From positions 26,778,441-26,842,440 of the forward strand of contig NC_067135.1 of assembly GCF_021347895.1 (NCBI RefSeq): a stretch of DNA of 64,000 bases, read 5' to 3'. The translations under genes were made by a program, and so were the position numbers. The notes below the pieces were generated by a model. That model saw only the letters and a program-made list of their open reading frames with translations. It made no database searches and was not told the origin of the DNA. Positions 1 to 12,690 of the stretch are shown here, in pieces (within the stretch, counting starts at the first letter, position 1; each line of letters starts with the position of its first letter). Origin of the DNA: Acanthochromis polyacanthus. Taxonomy: Eukaryota > Chordata > Actinopteri > Pomacentridae.

Positions 1-735
1 AACTGGAAGAAGGTTCTTTGGTCTGATGAGACAAAAATTGAGGCTTTTGGCCATCAGACTAGATGCTACGTTTGGTGAACATCAAACACTGCTCATCACT
101 AGAAACACACTATCTCCACTGTGAAGCGTGGTGGTGGCAGCGTCATGAGGTGTCTCAGCAGCAGGCTCTGGAAGGCTTGAACATGAAGGCTAAAAAAGAT
201 CACCAAATCCTGGAAGATAATCTGATCCAGTCCGCAAGAGAACTACGACTTGGGAGAAGATTTATTTTCCAGCAAAACACAGGGATGCTTCAAAGTCAAT
301 GAAGTGAATGTTCTGGAGTGGCCAAGTCAAAGCCCAGATCTCAGTCCAGTTGAGAATTTGTGGATGGACTTGAAAAGAGGTTTTCACTCCTGAGCCTGAC
401 AGGGCTTGAATTGTTTGGCCAGAAAAAATCAAGAAGAACTGCAGTATCTAGACGTTCAGGCTGATTGAGACGTATCCACACTGACTGATTCCTGCTAAAG
501 GTGCATCTACTAAATACTGACTTGAAAGGGGTGAATATTTATTCAATCATTGACTTTAACTTATATATTTTTAATTAACTGACGTGATTTTTAAAAAAAA
601 TCTGTTTTCATTTTAATATCGGAGGCTTTTTTGTAAATTCTTGTCAAAAAAGCCTAATTATATTGACCACGATTCATGTATAAAAGCAGCACAAGTGTGA
701 AACACGCAAAGTGGGGTCAATTGTAAATTAATACA
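1..735 (+). mobile_element. Tc1-type transposon remnant, 3' part
   Basis: Translation of the first bases gives the Tc1 transposase block around WSDETKIEAFGHQTR, followed by broken pieces of the catalytic region near 310-370 ([20 protein letters not shown]). After that comes a terminal region with the motif TTGTCAAAAAAGCCTAATTA. A diverged copy of this terminal region is present at 46437-46540. Stops and frameshifts break the reading frame, so this is a dead copy. Its 5' half lies outside the window, and the 3' boundary is approximate because no clear TA duplication was identified. Confidence 0.8.
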
Positions 736-871
736 TTAGACACAAAAAGAAAAACTTTATATAACATTTAGAAATGTTTTTCTTTCTTCTCCTTCCTCTT
801 GTCTAACTGAGCTTCTTGTTGTTTCTGAAGAGCCTTTTGATGAACTCTGCTGATTATAAATAAATACGTAC

Positions 872-919
872 ATGTTCTCATGTGGTTTGTGTCTAAGAAG
901 CTGAAATTATCACCAGCAT
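872..919 (-). other. Solitary FCRL cytoplasmic exon downstream of FCRL-A
   Basis: A 48-base block with acceptor TTTTAG and donor ACAT|GTACGT reads, in phase 1, DAGDNFSFLDTNHMRT without a stop. It matches the tail exons of FCRL-C (26528-26469, DAADNLSLDFETNH) and FCRL-D (49274-49206, DAADAGDNLSRESNH). The preceding membrane exon of FCRL-A ends in a stop and shows no usable phase-1 donor, so this exon seems to be stranded. It could be used only by an unusual splice form. Confidence 0.6.
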
Positions 920-1126
920 CTAAAATAAAACACAGAACAACAGCTACGAAGAAACTCACATCAGGCCTGATAGAAATAGTTCATGTATGAGTTGGGTTCT
1001 GTGGTTTCTAGACAATAACCCACCAGGTCAATTAAAGAAAACACAGTGAAGAAAATGGAGGCAGCATTTTCTTCATGTGCTCATGTCTTAATTTATCAGT
1101 CAGACGTCTTCATATGTGACCACCAC

Positions 1127-2469
1127 CTACTTCTGTGTGACTCTGAGTTTCCCACAGTGGATCAGTCCAACCAGCAGCAGCAGCAGAACCACCATGATGA
1201 TGGTGAACACAGTCCTCAGGATGAGATAAACATGTGTGTTATAACCAGAGGATGGACAGATGTGACTGTGAAGAGCTGCAAAGAGGGAAATATATCTTCT
1301 GTAACACCACGGGAACATGAACAGAACAGTAACATGCTGCCCACAGAGATGAGATTTACTCTGTCACAAGTAGAAAATCAACTGAGTTGGTGCTTTGGAA
1401 GTGATTTTGGATAAAACAAACAGAATAAAAGCAAAGTGTTACCTCTGACAGCCAACCAGCTCTGTGGAGATTCTCCAACACTGGAGATGTTGCATTTGTA
1501 GAGTCCTTCATCAGAGCCAGAAACACTGGGGAGGATCATCTCTCCTGTAGAGCTGCTCCCTATGAGGAGTTCATCTTTATAGAAACCAGCTGTGAGACCG
1601 GAAGACGTCTTCTTGGTTCTACACTTCAGAGTCACATTGTTTCCCTCCATCACAGGGAGAACCGGACTCTCCAGGATCACAGAACCAGCTGGAACACAGA
1701 TATTTTATATCTGAGATCTTATGAATTTCACTTGCTTGTACAATTTTGGGGAGTTAAACTCAGTGACAGATGTTTTAAATGTTCAATTTCATCTTTTAGC
1801 TGGCTCTAACTGTCTTGTTTTTTAATTTCATACGGAATCTTGTGGATTTTTAGCACATTTATATTGAAAAATCACTGAACCTGCTGAAAGACAGTTCTAT
1901 GAATGTAACTTGCCTGTAAAGGATTACTCGTGATGACTCCAAACCTACCAGTGATGGTGACTTTGACGCTGTTGCTTCTCCGTCCCCCTCCGGTCTCACA
2001 CCAGTATTCTCCACCGTCTGTTGAATAAGCTCTATGGATGATGCACGACGCCACAGACGTATTCGTGTCACATGTTGAAATCGACTTCTCCGACTTTCTG
2101 ATCACTCTGAACTGAGACGAAGCGTCCAGACCCTCGCAGAGGAAAGAGACGGTCTCCAGTTCGAAGAACTGCAGCCTGTTTGCTACGATGCGAAACGCTG
2201 CATCTGAGACAAGAAGTCAGAGTTTTGACGAAACAGATCATTTTGTGGTTGAGGTGAACTTTTATTCTGAGTCTGTGGACAAAATAAATGAGAAAAGAAG
2301 CATCTACTTACCTCTGTTTTGTGCATGTGCAGACTGGAGGGTGAAAACAAGCAACACTGGACAAAAGAAAAAAAAACTATTTCAGCTACATGTGTTTTAC
2401 TGCATATACACAGAAATGAGTAGACGCTGAGAACTCACCCAGCCTGAAGCCGACAGACGTGACCTGCAT
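1127..2469 (-). CDS. FCRL-A: short-tailed Fc-receptor-like membrane protein, two Ig domains
   Basis: Five exons: 2469-2439, 2356-2312, 2203-1949, 1688-1443 and 1275-1127, all with GT-AG borders and phase-1 joins. The total is 726 nt, 241 residues. Exons 1 and 2 encode a signal peptide (MQVTSVGFRL then VLLVFTLQSAHA). Exon 3 is the first Ig domain, with its cysteine pair and GEYWCE. Exon 4 is the second Ig domain, with SVILESP-type start, FYKDELLIGSSSTG and SDEGLYKCNISSVGESP. The last exon holds the membrane segment LILRTVFTIIMVVLLLLLVG followed by only about nine residues (HCGKLRVTQK). The arginine at the start of the membrane segment and the missing tail are features of activating receptors that signal through an adaptor such as FcR-gamma; this is inference. 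The ligand is unknown. FCRL or Fc-receptor family is well supported; orthology to a given mammalian gene is not. Confidence 0.85.
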
Positions 2470-2509
2470 GTTGTCTTGCTGCTGACTGACTGAGTGTCGG
2501 ACTGAAATG

Positions 2510-5480
2510 CAGCTGAAGTGTAACGCAGATGGAAACTTCCTCTTCCTCTTCCTTTCTCATGCAGTAGACGAAGTCACGTATATCGTACCAACCCAAAAAC
2601 TAAGCACCAACTCCAGGATGTTAGTGGTCTTTTGCTGTTTTAGCAATTTTTTAAAAAGATGGAACATTCTGCCCGTGATGTTCTGAGGATGTCGTTGAGC
2701 GAACACATTCCAGAACGTTCTTCGGCAAAACCCTCTTAAAATGTTAATAATGGAAAAATGTTCCCAAAAAAAGTTATCAAAGCCTCAGATGACAGAATGT
2801 TTTTACTACGGAACATTTTAAAACGTTCCTGTAATGTGAGACATTAAAAGTAGAAAGATTTGTCTTTTTTGGAATTTAGGACATATGTGAACCCCCCCCC
2901 CCCTGTGAGGTGCCCACTGGATCTGGGGCAAAACACTCTAACCCTCCTTTAAGACCTTTATCTGTTTTTGCTCTTTTGATCATTTTATTGGCTCTTCTGT
3001 TTAATTTGATCTTCTAAAGTCTAACTGGTGTCTTTTCAAATGTTTTGTCTTTAGTTTGATTCTTCTTAAATGTTTAGTTTTGCTCTTTTTCACCTTTTAT
3101 TCTTTTCTAATGTCCGATTTGATTTTGAAATGGTTTGTCTTTTTAATGTTTAATTGTTGTTTTTTCAAATGTTTTATCAGCTTGTTTGAAAAAAAATATT
3201 TTTCTGTCCCAATGTTAATTTTTTTAAAATAAATCTTTCAGGTTTTTCTTTTGAAATGATTTATCACCTTTTAATGTTTAATTTTCTTTTTAAATGTTTC
3301 ATTGTATTTTCTGTTTAATTCCTTTTTAAAGTTGTATCTTTAATATTTAATTTTCTAACTATATGTTTTGTCTTTTTAAAGGTCTAATAATCAAAATGTT
3401 CAGAACGTTTTCATAATTACATGTTTTTTATCTTCTGCTTAATTATCTAATTAAATATTTTGTCTGTTTAATATAATTTAATTGTATTTAATGTTTAATT
3501 TTCTTTTTAAAAGTTTTATTGTATTAAATGTTTTTTCTTTTGATTTCATTACTTTTTAGTGTAGTTTATTTCTTTAATCTTTTTTCTGTCAAGATTTTAG
3601 CCCCAACCTTAAAAATGAAACAAACCCTTAAATCGCAATAAAAATACTTCTGTTGTCACAATCATGAGTTAGTCTTTTATTCAGTTTATCAGTTCAACTT
3701 CATTTGTTTAGCACCTTTCACACAGATGACAAAACTAAACAAGCAAAGAGGAAAAAATACTACGCTAAAACTATTATTAAAACAAAAAGACTAAACATGG
3801 TAATAAAATGTGTTGTGTTCAGGGTATGGAGGGAGTTTATTGAAGTCTTCTTGGGCTCACACGGTAAAGCATTTAAAATAGAAACTTGAAATTCAGTCTG
3901 AAACTGGAAACTGCAGAGCGACAGAAGAACCAACAATATCTCCTGTTTTCTCCTTTAATGAGTCGACTCTTCTGGTGCTTTCAGACCAAAGATCTACAGA
4001 CTCTTCACAACCTGCTCAAACTCTTGGTACAGGACCTCCCCACACGGGTCAACAAGGTTTCCTTCTCATTTCTACTCTGAAGCTCACCTTCTCCTGCTCA
4101 AACTGCTGACAAATGTTTGTGCTGCTCTAAAGTCTGGTCTCCAGAACTTCCTAAAAACTCTCAAAGTCTCTTCTGCTGCAGGTTGCTTTGTAGAACTGTT
4201 ACAGAAAACCTCACTAAACCACATGGAGGGGCCTCAAGATAGTCATTCAAATAAAACCGTACAAAAACCAAACTAACACAACCCAAACGCTAAAGTCTCC
4301 TGCAGCCTACCAGAGAAGTTCTTTAAACAGAGAATCAGGACAGGAACTCTTACCTTCTGGACAACCAGCATTGGTTCACAAACAAGAATCCAGAATGTGT
4401 CTGACCATAAACCTCTAAAGACTCACTACAGCCAATCACTGCACACATTAGCACCATGTGCTAACTGTGGCTAAAGAACCACATTTACCAAGACAACTAT
4501 CCAGTAGAAAGGCCTGAAACACACCAAGAACACATTAAAGAGGATTTTACTGCTGGAAGCTGCAAGACAACACCTAAAGAACAAACTAAAGCAACAGAGC
4601 CAAACCCGGTTCAATGAAGAGGCGCAGAGGAAATGTTTGACTGCAGACATAAAGCAGGAAGACACTGAGCTGCTCAGGTGTTCCTGATAACACCAAGCAG
4701 CCACCTGGACAGCCAATAGGAACACAGCTTACTGGAAGTCCAGTGATTTGGCTGCAGCACATTACTGGAAATGACATGACTAACACAATCCTGTATGTAA
4801 GAATTCTTTTATTATACAATAAAACATACTTTTTATAGTTTGTGTTGTGTTTCTGTCAGTGTTGTCAGGATGTTTTCCAAACTGATGGAATCATGAATTC
4901 TATAAAGTACAGACAGATTTCATTTCATGATGCTGTTCCTTCTGAATTGGAAATTTGATTAGAAACTGATCCAACTATTGCAGCAAAATCCTGTTTGGAG
5001 ACAAAAACAGCTGATAAAACAGTGAATGCGTCCAGAGCCGGATATTATAAAAACTATGAGATCAAGCAGAGAAACAAATTAAATACAGTTCAAGTCTGAA
5101 GAAGAACTCTGTTAAGTGAAAGAAGATTTATTTATTTAAAATTGAAGAACAGCAAAAGGAGGTGAAACTAAAAACTGACTTTAACTTGTAGAAAACATTT
5201 TGTTCTGATTGTTTTAATGTTTTACATATTTCTGGTCTTTTCTTTTGTATCTTCTGTTCATTACAACTTTGATAAAACAACAAACCTCATTAGTTTTCCA
5301 CAGAACTGAACATGAATTTAATTAGACAAAAATACAAAATAGACATTTAAAAACAAGTCTTTGAAAATGAAAATCAAAATTATAACAATAATGTTGACTT
5401 GATATTTATTTAAAAATAAATATATATAAAGGCATAATTTGGTTAATCCAGAAAGAAAAAAGATGTTTCTCATGTTATTC
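2510..5480. other. AT-rich intergenic DNA between FCRL-A and BTNL-1
   Basis: No convincing gene was seen. The stretch holds a poly-C run near 2890, a degenerate T-rich repeat (2940-3560) and AT-rich unique sequence. An open frame at 3886-4080 (plus) includes KDLQTLHNLLKLLVQDL, which looks like a decayed coding fragment. I could not assign it, and a transposon origin is possible. Confidence 0.5.
2940..3560. repeat. Degenerate T-rich tandem repeat
   Basis: Variants of a unit resembling TGTTTAATTTTCTTTTTAAA, alternating with ATGTTTTGTCTTTTT-like units, recur roughly every 25-45 bases. Copies differ by many substitutions and length changes, so this is an old, slipped array rather than a clean satellite. 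Confidence 0.5.
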
Positions 5481-5483
5481 ACA

Positions 5484-8400
5484 TTACAGCAGTTTGAAGG
5501 TCTCTCCATCGTTGCTGATGAGCTTCATCTGCAGTTTGTCTTCAGGACACCAGTTCTCTAGTTCTGACCAATCCAGCTCAATACTGTCAGGATGTTTACT
5601 GTGAAATTCTGGGTGGCATATCTGTAAATGTAGTAAATGAAACAGTCACAGATTTACAAACAGGAAAAAAAAACGAGAAGAAGTTTTAAAACAGTGACAA
5701 TGTTTTAATGACTCATCAAATGAGTATATACAGTAGCTGTTTCAGTGTTGTTAATCTGTAGTTCTAACATCCAGTAATCTCCAGTGTGTGTTTCATACAT
5801 GGTGTCCACAAATAAAATGATGACCTCTTTACATGTTGACCTACAGACAAAATACACTCTGATGTTAACAGCATTAGCTGTTATTTAATGAACCATTTAG
5901 AATATCTGTGGATATATTTGATCATCATATTGATATAAAACTTATTGTACATGTTTACACAGTATTCAGAAGGTTCATCTACATGTAAACAACATTACCT
6001 CAGAGGAAATGTTCTTGAGATGGATGTAGTTTCCCATTTATGGGTGCTATCGTTGATTTGCCACCAGCTGAGTTGGTTTGACTGATTTCCTTCAGCTGAG
6101 ATAAAAACACACATATTTGTTCAGGCAATAATAATTCAGCATTGACTTCATGACTTCAGCTTTTCATTCCACATGTACTTTGACAAATGTCTCTTCACTC
6201 TGAAACATTTTTTTTCATAACTTTCATCAATAAAATGAAGTGTTTATCAGAATTTCTCCAGCTAAACAAAACAGGAAACAAGAGAGAGACAAAACAGTAC
6301 ATTTATCTGAACTCATCTGTACATGACATTAATGTGTGACTTCTGATTGGTTGGAGACTCATTAAAAGCATGTTCATGTAACATAGCTGAGTTCTGCTTA
6401 AATCTCTGTTTCTGTAGCTTTAGATGGTGAGTAAGTTCTCCTCTGAACCAGCTGCTTGGAACATTCACTTTATCACCTTATTTTAATTCAGGTAACTCTG
6501 TCTCTCAACAATCATGTTCATATTTAACTAAACTACATGTTTGATTCTCACTGATATGTTTCTAATCAACATCTTTTCTTTTATTTCTTGTCAACCTGGT
6601 AACAGAGAAAATGGAGGAAAGTCTTCAAACATGTTCTGAAAGGTTCATATTTGAACCCAAATCATGGTGTTTTTCTAACTGCAGAGTTCTGGTTGCAGAA
6701 ATGTAACCAAGCAGTGAATGAAAGTGAAACCAAAGTGTCAGAATAAAGGTTCCACATGGAACATGAATCCTGGTCTCCTGGATGAAAGTCCTGTTTCTGT
6801 TTTATGTCTTCTTCAGGAAACTTTGTGGCTCTTTCAAACTCTAAACTTTTCCTACAACGTCACAGTCTGAGAATTCTAGTAAGAAAATAGATTTGTGTGA
6901 AAAATGAGAATGAAGTTTAGTGGTATAGGAAGATAATTGTTGCTTTCAGAATGATGGATGTGGATGTTTCTGCAGTGGAAGTGACACCGCAATGTTTCCA
7001 AACTTTACTTCCTTTTACTGACCTTCTCAAAGGTTGGAGAAGAAGATCCTCAATAGACAAAACAAAATAAAAATAAAAAAAATAGAGACGATAACAGAAG
7101 AAATCCTGAAGTCAGAACTCAACTAAATGATGTTTCATTTCAACATAAAGAGTTGGACATTGCTACTTACCAGTTGTTGCTCCTCAATCTGCAGTTCAGT
7201 CTCCATCTCCTGTTGATCATCCAGAAGCTTCTTCAGCTCAACTTGTTTTTCTTCACACTGGAAGGAGAGAAAAGAGGAAGAGGAACAAAATAAGAGACTT
7301 TAAGCATTTATCTTATAATACAAAGTGATGTGTGACAAATAATAAATAAATAAATGTAAAAAATAAACTGACGTAAAAGTCTTGATATCAGCATAGACCA
7401 TGTCTCTTGGAAACACATTTCTATCTGGTGCTAATTTGCAGCAACAATGTGTCTGGTTAGAATCAAGATCAGAATTTTGAACTTCATAGTTTGGAGGAAA
7501 CACAGCCTGCAGTGCAACCTTGTATCTTAAAACCAGCATCTTTCTCTAACTTCAACCAACTGAACTGAACCAGAGACTGTCTGAATGTGAACTCTGGTCT
7601 CTGTAAACCCTCCATCCACCCCGACCTCCTCCTGACACTAAAAGATGCCTCTGAACACAACCCAGTCACTGATGATGGTTGAACCAAGAAAACTAGAATA
7701 TAAGAGAAGTTTAAAAGGTCATTTGTAGGACGCTGGTTCCTCAGTGTGATGTCCTGACATGTGACCTGAAGAATTCTGATTCAACATAACATAGAAATCA
7801 GTAAATTCAGTAGAAAATAAAGATTTTTGATCACAGAAAACAACAAAGTAGGATTCTGAATGTTTGAAAATATGAACCTCCTCATCTTTGTTCTGGAGCT
7901 CCATGTTCTTGATCTTTAGATGTTTGTTGAGGTTTTCTATTTCTGTCTGTATTCTTTTCTCGTCTTCTTTCTTCTTCTGTCATATAAAGACACATGATTG
8001 AACATAAAATGCAAAAAATAAAGAAAGCTTTTGATAAATGCTAAATAACACAAGAGAAATCCTGCTATGTTCTTGTAGAAATTCTCTATTTCAGTGTCTA
8101 AAGTGTTTTTCAGTCATGTGGACAGAAACATTTTCCTTCAGTGTTTCATGTCTCTGATAGACTGAATATAAAAATCTCTCTGCTGCTCTCTGACTTTGTT
8201 AAAGTCATTAAGTGTAGTAAAATAAATAACCAGCAGAGAATCCAGCAATGAGACATTTTATGTTAAAATAATGGACATGTCTTAATATTGAACCTATTAG
8301 TGATGAGATTTATCAATCAATGACTGTTTTCTAATGGTGGTGGAACTCAGAGAGTTTTATTGTGATTATACCCAGGAAGAAAACCAGGAAGACTTTGCTA

Positions 8401-11400
8401 CTCTTCTCTGATTGTCTCCAGCTGTGAGGAAAGAGGAGAGAAAAAGAAAGACATGATTATCATGTTACAGCAGAACCACAATCATACAACCTAATAATGT
8501 AACATACAGTCAATGGACTGAATATGAGAATAAAACTTCAAGACAGATGATGGAAATGATGTTTTCTGATCCAGTTCCTCAGACAGCAGAGAAGTTCAGG
8601 TTTCTGTATAAATACAGATGAATGAAGACAAATAAATAAACCTCTGTAATCTTGGTGTTCAGGTCTTTAATTAGGTTCTGCAGATCATCCTGAATCTTCT
8701 TCTTCTCCTCCTGGAGACTTTGCAGCTCAGTTTGTTTGTTTTTAACCTGGAAGAACAACCAGAAGGTTGAGATGTCTGATTTTTCTCCACTCCATCTGGA
8801 CCTGATATTTTAGTGATGATAGTTTATAAATGTTTATTTAACCTCAGTTTTCTTCATGTCCAGCTTCTCTTTCAGTCTCTGTATCATATTCTCAGCCTCC
8901 TCCTTCCTCTGCTGCTCCTTCTGCTTCAATTCTTCCTCCTTTAACTGAGAACATGAACAGAGATGAGATGTGAGACATTGTTTTAGTCTGACATGTAGTG
9001 GAGATGTTTTTATTGGTGAGATTGATATCGATCAGATTGATAAACTACATCTAGTTTTTCTTCTCCACTGTCCAGATTCTTTTCTTGTCTTCCTGTCATA
9101 GCTTGAATACTGACGTCTGATCTGCTTTAGAGACACAAACCTTCTTCCTTTATTCCATCATTGTTGTTTACATCAAACTTTGCTTCATTTTCTGTCATCA
9201 CCTGATCTTGGAGTCTTTCTTCATCTACCAGCAGTGAAACTTCTGTTTCTTTACTTACTCGTTTGCTCTCTGGTTGCTTTTTATTCTTCAAAGTCTTCAT
9301 TGACATTAGATCTTCTTCTTCAGATTCATTCTGAACATCTTCTCCTCTTTTGGTCCCTTTGAGAAAATAAAATTATCAGTATTTAAATATAGAAATGATG
9401 ATAATCCAAACAGTTGTATATTATAAAATGAAACCTCTTCTATGACAGTTTACATTAAAGCCTCAATAATTTGTACATGTCAAGTGTTTTCTATAATGTG
9501 TGACTTACTGTTCTGTCTTCTTGTGTGAATAAAAAGAACAACTGCTAGAATTAACAGGATGATAGAAACAACCAAACAAACAGCCAGACTGACTGTGGTC
9601 AAGGTGGAACAGGACTGGACCACAAAGAAATCATCTGAAACGATAAAACATGGAATAACCTGGCATTTATAGGAAACCGAACCATAGATTTTCTCAACTT
9701 AAATACAAATAACAGTTACCTGGAACATGGATCTCTGTCTCTCTGCTCTGGTTGGTATTTTTCTGCTGGACTCTGCAGGTGAACTTGTTGCTGTGTTTCT
9801 TCTCCACAGTCACTCTGCTGCTGACAGTATAGAGGTCATCAGGACCTCTGACTGTCTCTGTAGGTCCAGCAGAGAGGAGGTTTCCATCACCGTCCAGCCA
9901 CAACACCTCAGGCTCTGGATACCAGCCTGCAGACTCACACTGTAACTCCACTCCTCCCTTTCCATCAACCCCTACTAAAGTGATGACAGGTTGGGAAACA
10001 GCACCTGAAACAGGTCGAAAATTTTAAAAACAAATATGTCAGAGGAAGAAACACTCTTATACTTTGGACAGTCAGCATCAATCACCACATAGACTGAGTG
10101 TTCAGACCAAACATCAAACAGACATATACTGTCTGTCTGTACGTACCAACAATGAGCTTCACAAAAGACTGTTTGTCCAGGTTTGGAACGTAGCATTCAT
10201 ATGTTCCCTCATCAGAGAGTTCTACTTTGGAGAGCTTCATTGAAATGTTTCCGTGCTTCAGTTCATTAATGAACAGTGATGTTCTTCCTCTGTATGAAGG
10301 ATTTCTTGTATTTACGAGATCCTGACCGAGCGCCACACGAGTATGAATCTGGGGTTCAGGTCAGCTCTCATCCACTCCAATATCTGAGCAGTAGCATCCA
10401 CAGCAGGTTCCACATGACACGGTAAAATGATGTCAGCACCAATGGATGCCACTATTGGCTGAGATGGACCAATCACCTGCGACTCTCCTGAGGAAGAAAA
10501 GATCAGTTTATTGATTTCTGCTTTGGAAAGTAGCTACAAAAACCCTGTGGACACTGACAGCTGTGTTCCAGCAGCTTCTCATTCATTCAGACCTGCTTTC
10601 TGATGGTTCTTGCTTGACTCTTGACCATCCTGACCAATGGTCTCTCAGCAGCAGGAGATAGTTTGTGTTTTTTTCCCCCAATGGTTGCAGTAACACAACT
10701 GGACCATGAACTTTATACTGAAAGATGATTTTGGATCTGAAGCTGCTTTGACATGGTTCCAAGTGACTTTCTGACTCGTTCAAATCAAAGATCTGTTTTT
10801 TATGATCTGTGTTGAGTTTAACGAGTGGAACAAATGGTTCTATTTATACTGGCTCAGAGGAGTCATCAGCTGTAGTCAGTCGTAATAACTAAGGGAAGTT
10901 TAGAGGCCATGAAACTCAGAAAATGTGAATAACACACTTTTCCACATCAACCAAACTGAACATTGCTGCATGTGTATTTTGGAATCAGTAGATTGTAGAT
11001 TTTCTTTATAATAAATATAATAAATCTATGAAATTTCTGTGCCTTTTAGTCATTCCGTCATAGACGCGGTTTCTTACCAGTGTATGTAAACATTTGTTAA
11101 CAACTGTATGTCACGCCATTTTCAATTTTCACATCAGCAAAGCTGCAGAAATATTTAGTTTTAATTTATCTGCAAAACATCTACTACAATGTGCAGGAAA
11201 AGTGAGTACATCCAATGCAGGACCACTAAAATGCTGAATGATCAAAACTGTATTGTTGTGAAAAAAACAACAGAAATAGCTCTATTATTTTTTAAGTTGA
11301 ATCGCAGTGAATTTGGTCTTTTTGGAATCTTTAAGGGCATTCATGCAGCGTTTATTTAATATTTTGCTATTTAAGATGAAGTCGATGCATTCATGTTAAC

Positions 11401-11686
11401 CTTAAGTTAAAACGGGTGAAACTGCATAAAAATGACAACATTTTCAATAATTTCATAATTTTAACAAGAAGGTTTGTGTATAGTTTCCCAGGTTTTTATG
11501 CTTTTGTGTTTTGAAAATCATATGTCAACATCCCAGTGAGTAATGTCATGTTCAGTTCTAAAGCCTGAATGTGGTCTGAGGACTTCATGTGTGTGAGTTA
11601 CCTCTGCAGAAGCGTGTTAGGAGGAAAAGGAAAATCAAAACGGTGAAAGTTCGAAGTGGAGACCTTCGATTTATCTCCGGAGGCAT
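5484..11686 (-). CDS. BTNL-1: butyrophilin/MOG-like receptor with coiled-coil tail (V exon frameshifted)
   Basis: Exons: signal 11686-11602 (MPPEINRRSP..TVLIFLFLLTRFCRG); IgV 10487-10147; IgC 10004-9720 (CESAGWYPEPEVLWLDGDG); membrane 9634-9509 (LAVCLVVSIILLILAVVLF); then tail exons 9356-9259, 8944-8843, 8746-8642, 7976-7878, 7257-7171 and 6095-6000, ending in a stop. From 9259 on all joins are phase 0 and encode a charged Glu/Lys/Gln-rich coiled coil. The IgV exon is 341 nt, whereas the BTNL-2 equivalent is 342; the missing base near 10327-10332 breaks the frame, and restoring length makes the total divisible by three. An alternative phase-0 terminal exon lies at 5621-5484 (ends GETFKLL). 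A short in-frame block at 8421-8398 (LETIREE, stop) looks like a decayed coil exon. The architecture is that of B7/butyrophilin surface proteins; no B30.2 domain was seen. Either a recent pseudogene or a sequence error. Confidence 0.8.
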
Positions 11687-12379
11687 CCTGCAGCTGTGAA
11701 AATACACCAGCAAGAGAATGTATGAATAACACTTCCTGTCAGTCAGTTTTGTCTGTTTTTCTCCATTTCTGAAATTATATAACAAAACTAAAGACAGAGA
11801 AGTCTTTGCCTTGAACACTGGTGTCAATATGTTCAGCAGCTTCTTGAGGTTTTTACCTGGTCTGCTTTCCAGTTATCAAATGTTACCTGGTGGAAGTTCT
11901 TCCTTCTTGATAAGACCATTAGTTGTGTTGTGATAGCATTTCATCTACTGCAGTAATTCATGTTTTGGTGAGAACTGTTCAGCTAAGAGAAACAACAGTC
12001 CATCATAAGTTTAAGAAATGGTCAGATGAAGAGAACACCTCGAGCTCATTCAGAAGTCAGTGCTTAACTCTCAACTTTATGGTGAAACTGCTGCTGCAGA
12101 AACACATGATTCCAGACCCAGAAACCTGAGACTGTATACGACGTAGAAAACAAGCAGGATGACTTCATGATCGATGAAATGTTTTCTGTTGGAGCAAGAT
12201 CTTCCAAATAATGGAGTCAGAATGAGGCTATGAAGACGCACTTGAAGCTAAAATGTCCAGACTTTTGGCTGGTCTTTAATTTTCAATTTTACCTCAAAAC
12301 TGCCTAATCTTTGTTTATGTAATGAAAACTGTTGTAGTATAAATCTGATGCAACACACAAAAGTTAGATGTTGGCAAGG

Positions 12380-12690
12380 CTGTTTTCTTTAGAGAAAATG
12401 TTTTGACGCTTTAGTAAGCTTTTGCAGTAAAACTCTTCCAATTAAGAAAAGACTAAAAACCCAGCTCTTCACTGAACACCTTTACACTGACAGACTGCAA
12501 CGAAAAGCAAATAGTCCTATTACGTCTGCACTTCCTGTAGACACCATGGCCCTATTATCACACTTGAAGTTGTTCCATGGCTCTTTTCCAGGATGTTTTC
12601 TATTGACTAGATCCTTGCTTGTGTCGTATCTACTCTCAGATTTACTTGGCTTTGGATAAAAGTGTCTGCTCGGTGAAATTAGAGAATTGT
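12380..12690 (+). repeat. Non-LTR retrotransposon 3'-tail-like repeat
   Basis: It contains AAAACCCAGCTCTTCACTGA and, about 210 bases on, TTTGGATAAAAGTGTCTGCT. Both are recurrent motifs of fish LINE/SINE 3' regions. No coding capacity. The family is recognised from memory of the motifs only. Confidence 0.5.

Noticed and set aside
9727..9945. Plus-strand open frame with LLDSAGELVAVFLLH
   Set aside because: It is the antisense of the BTNL-1 IgC exon; the minus-strand frame has the true cysteine and GWYPEPEV signatures and splice sites.
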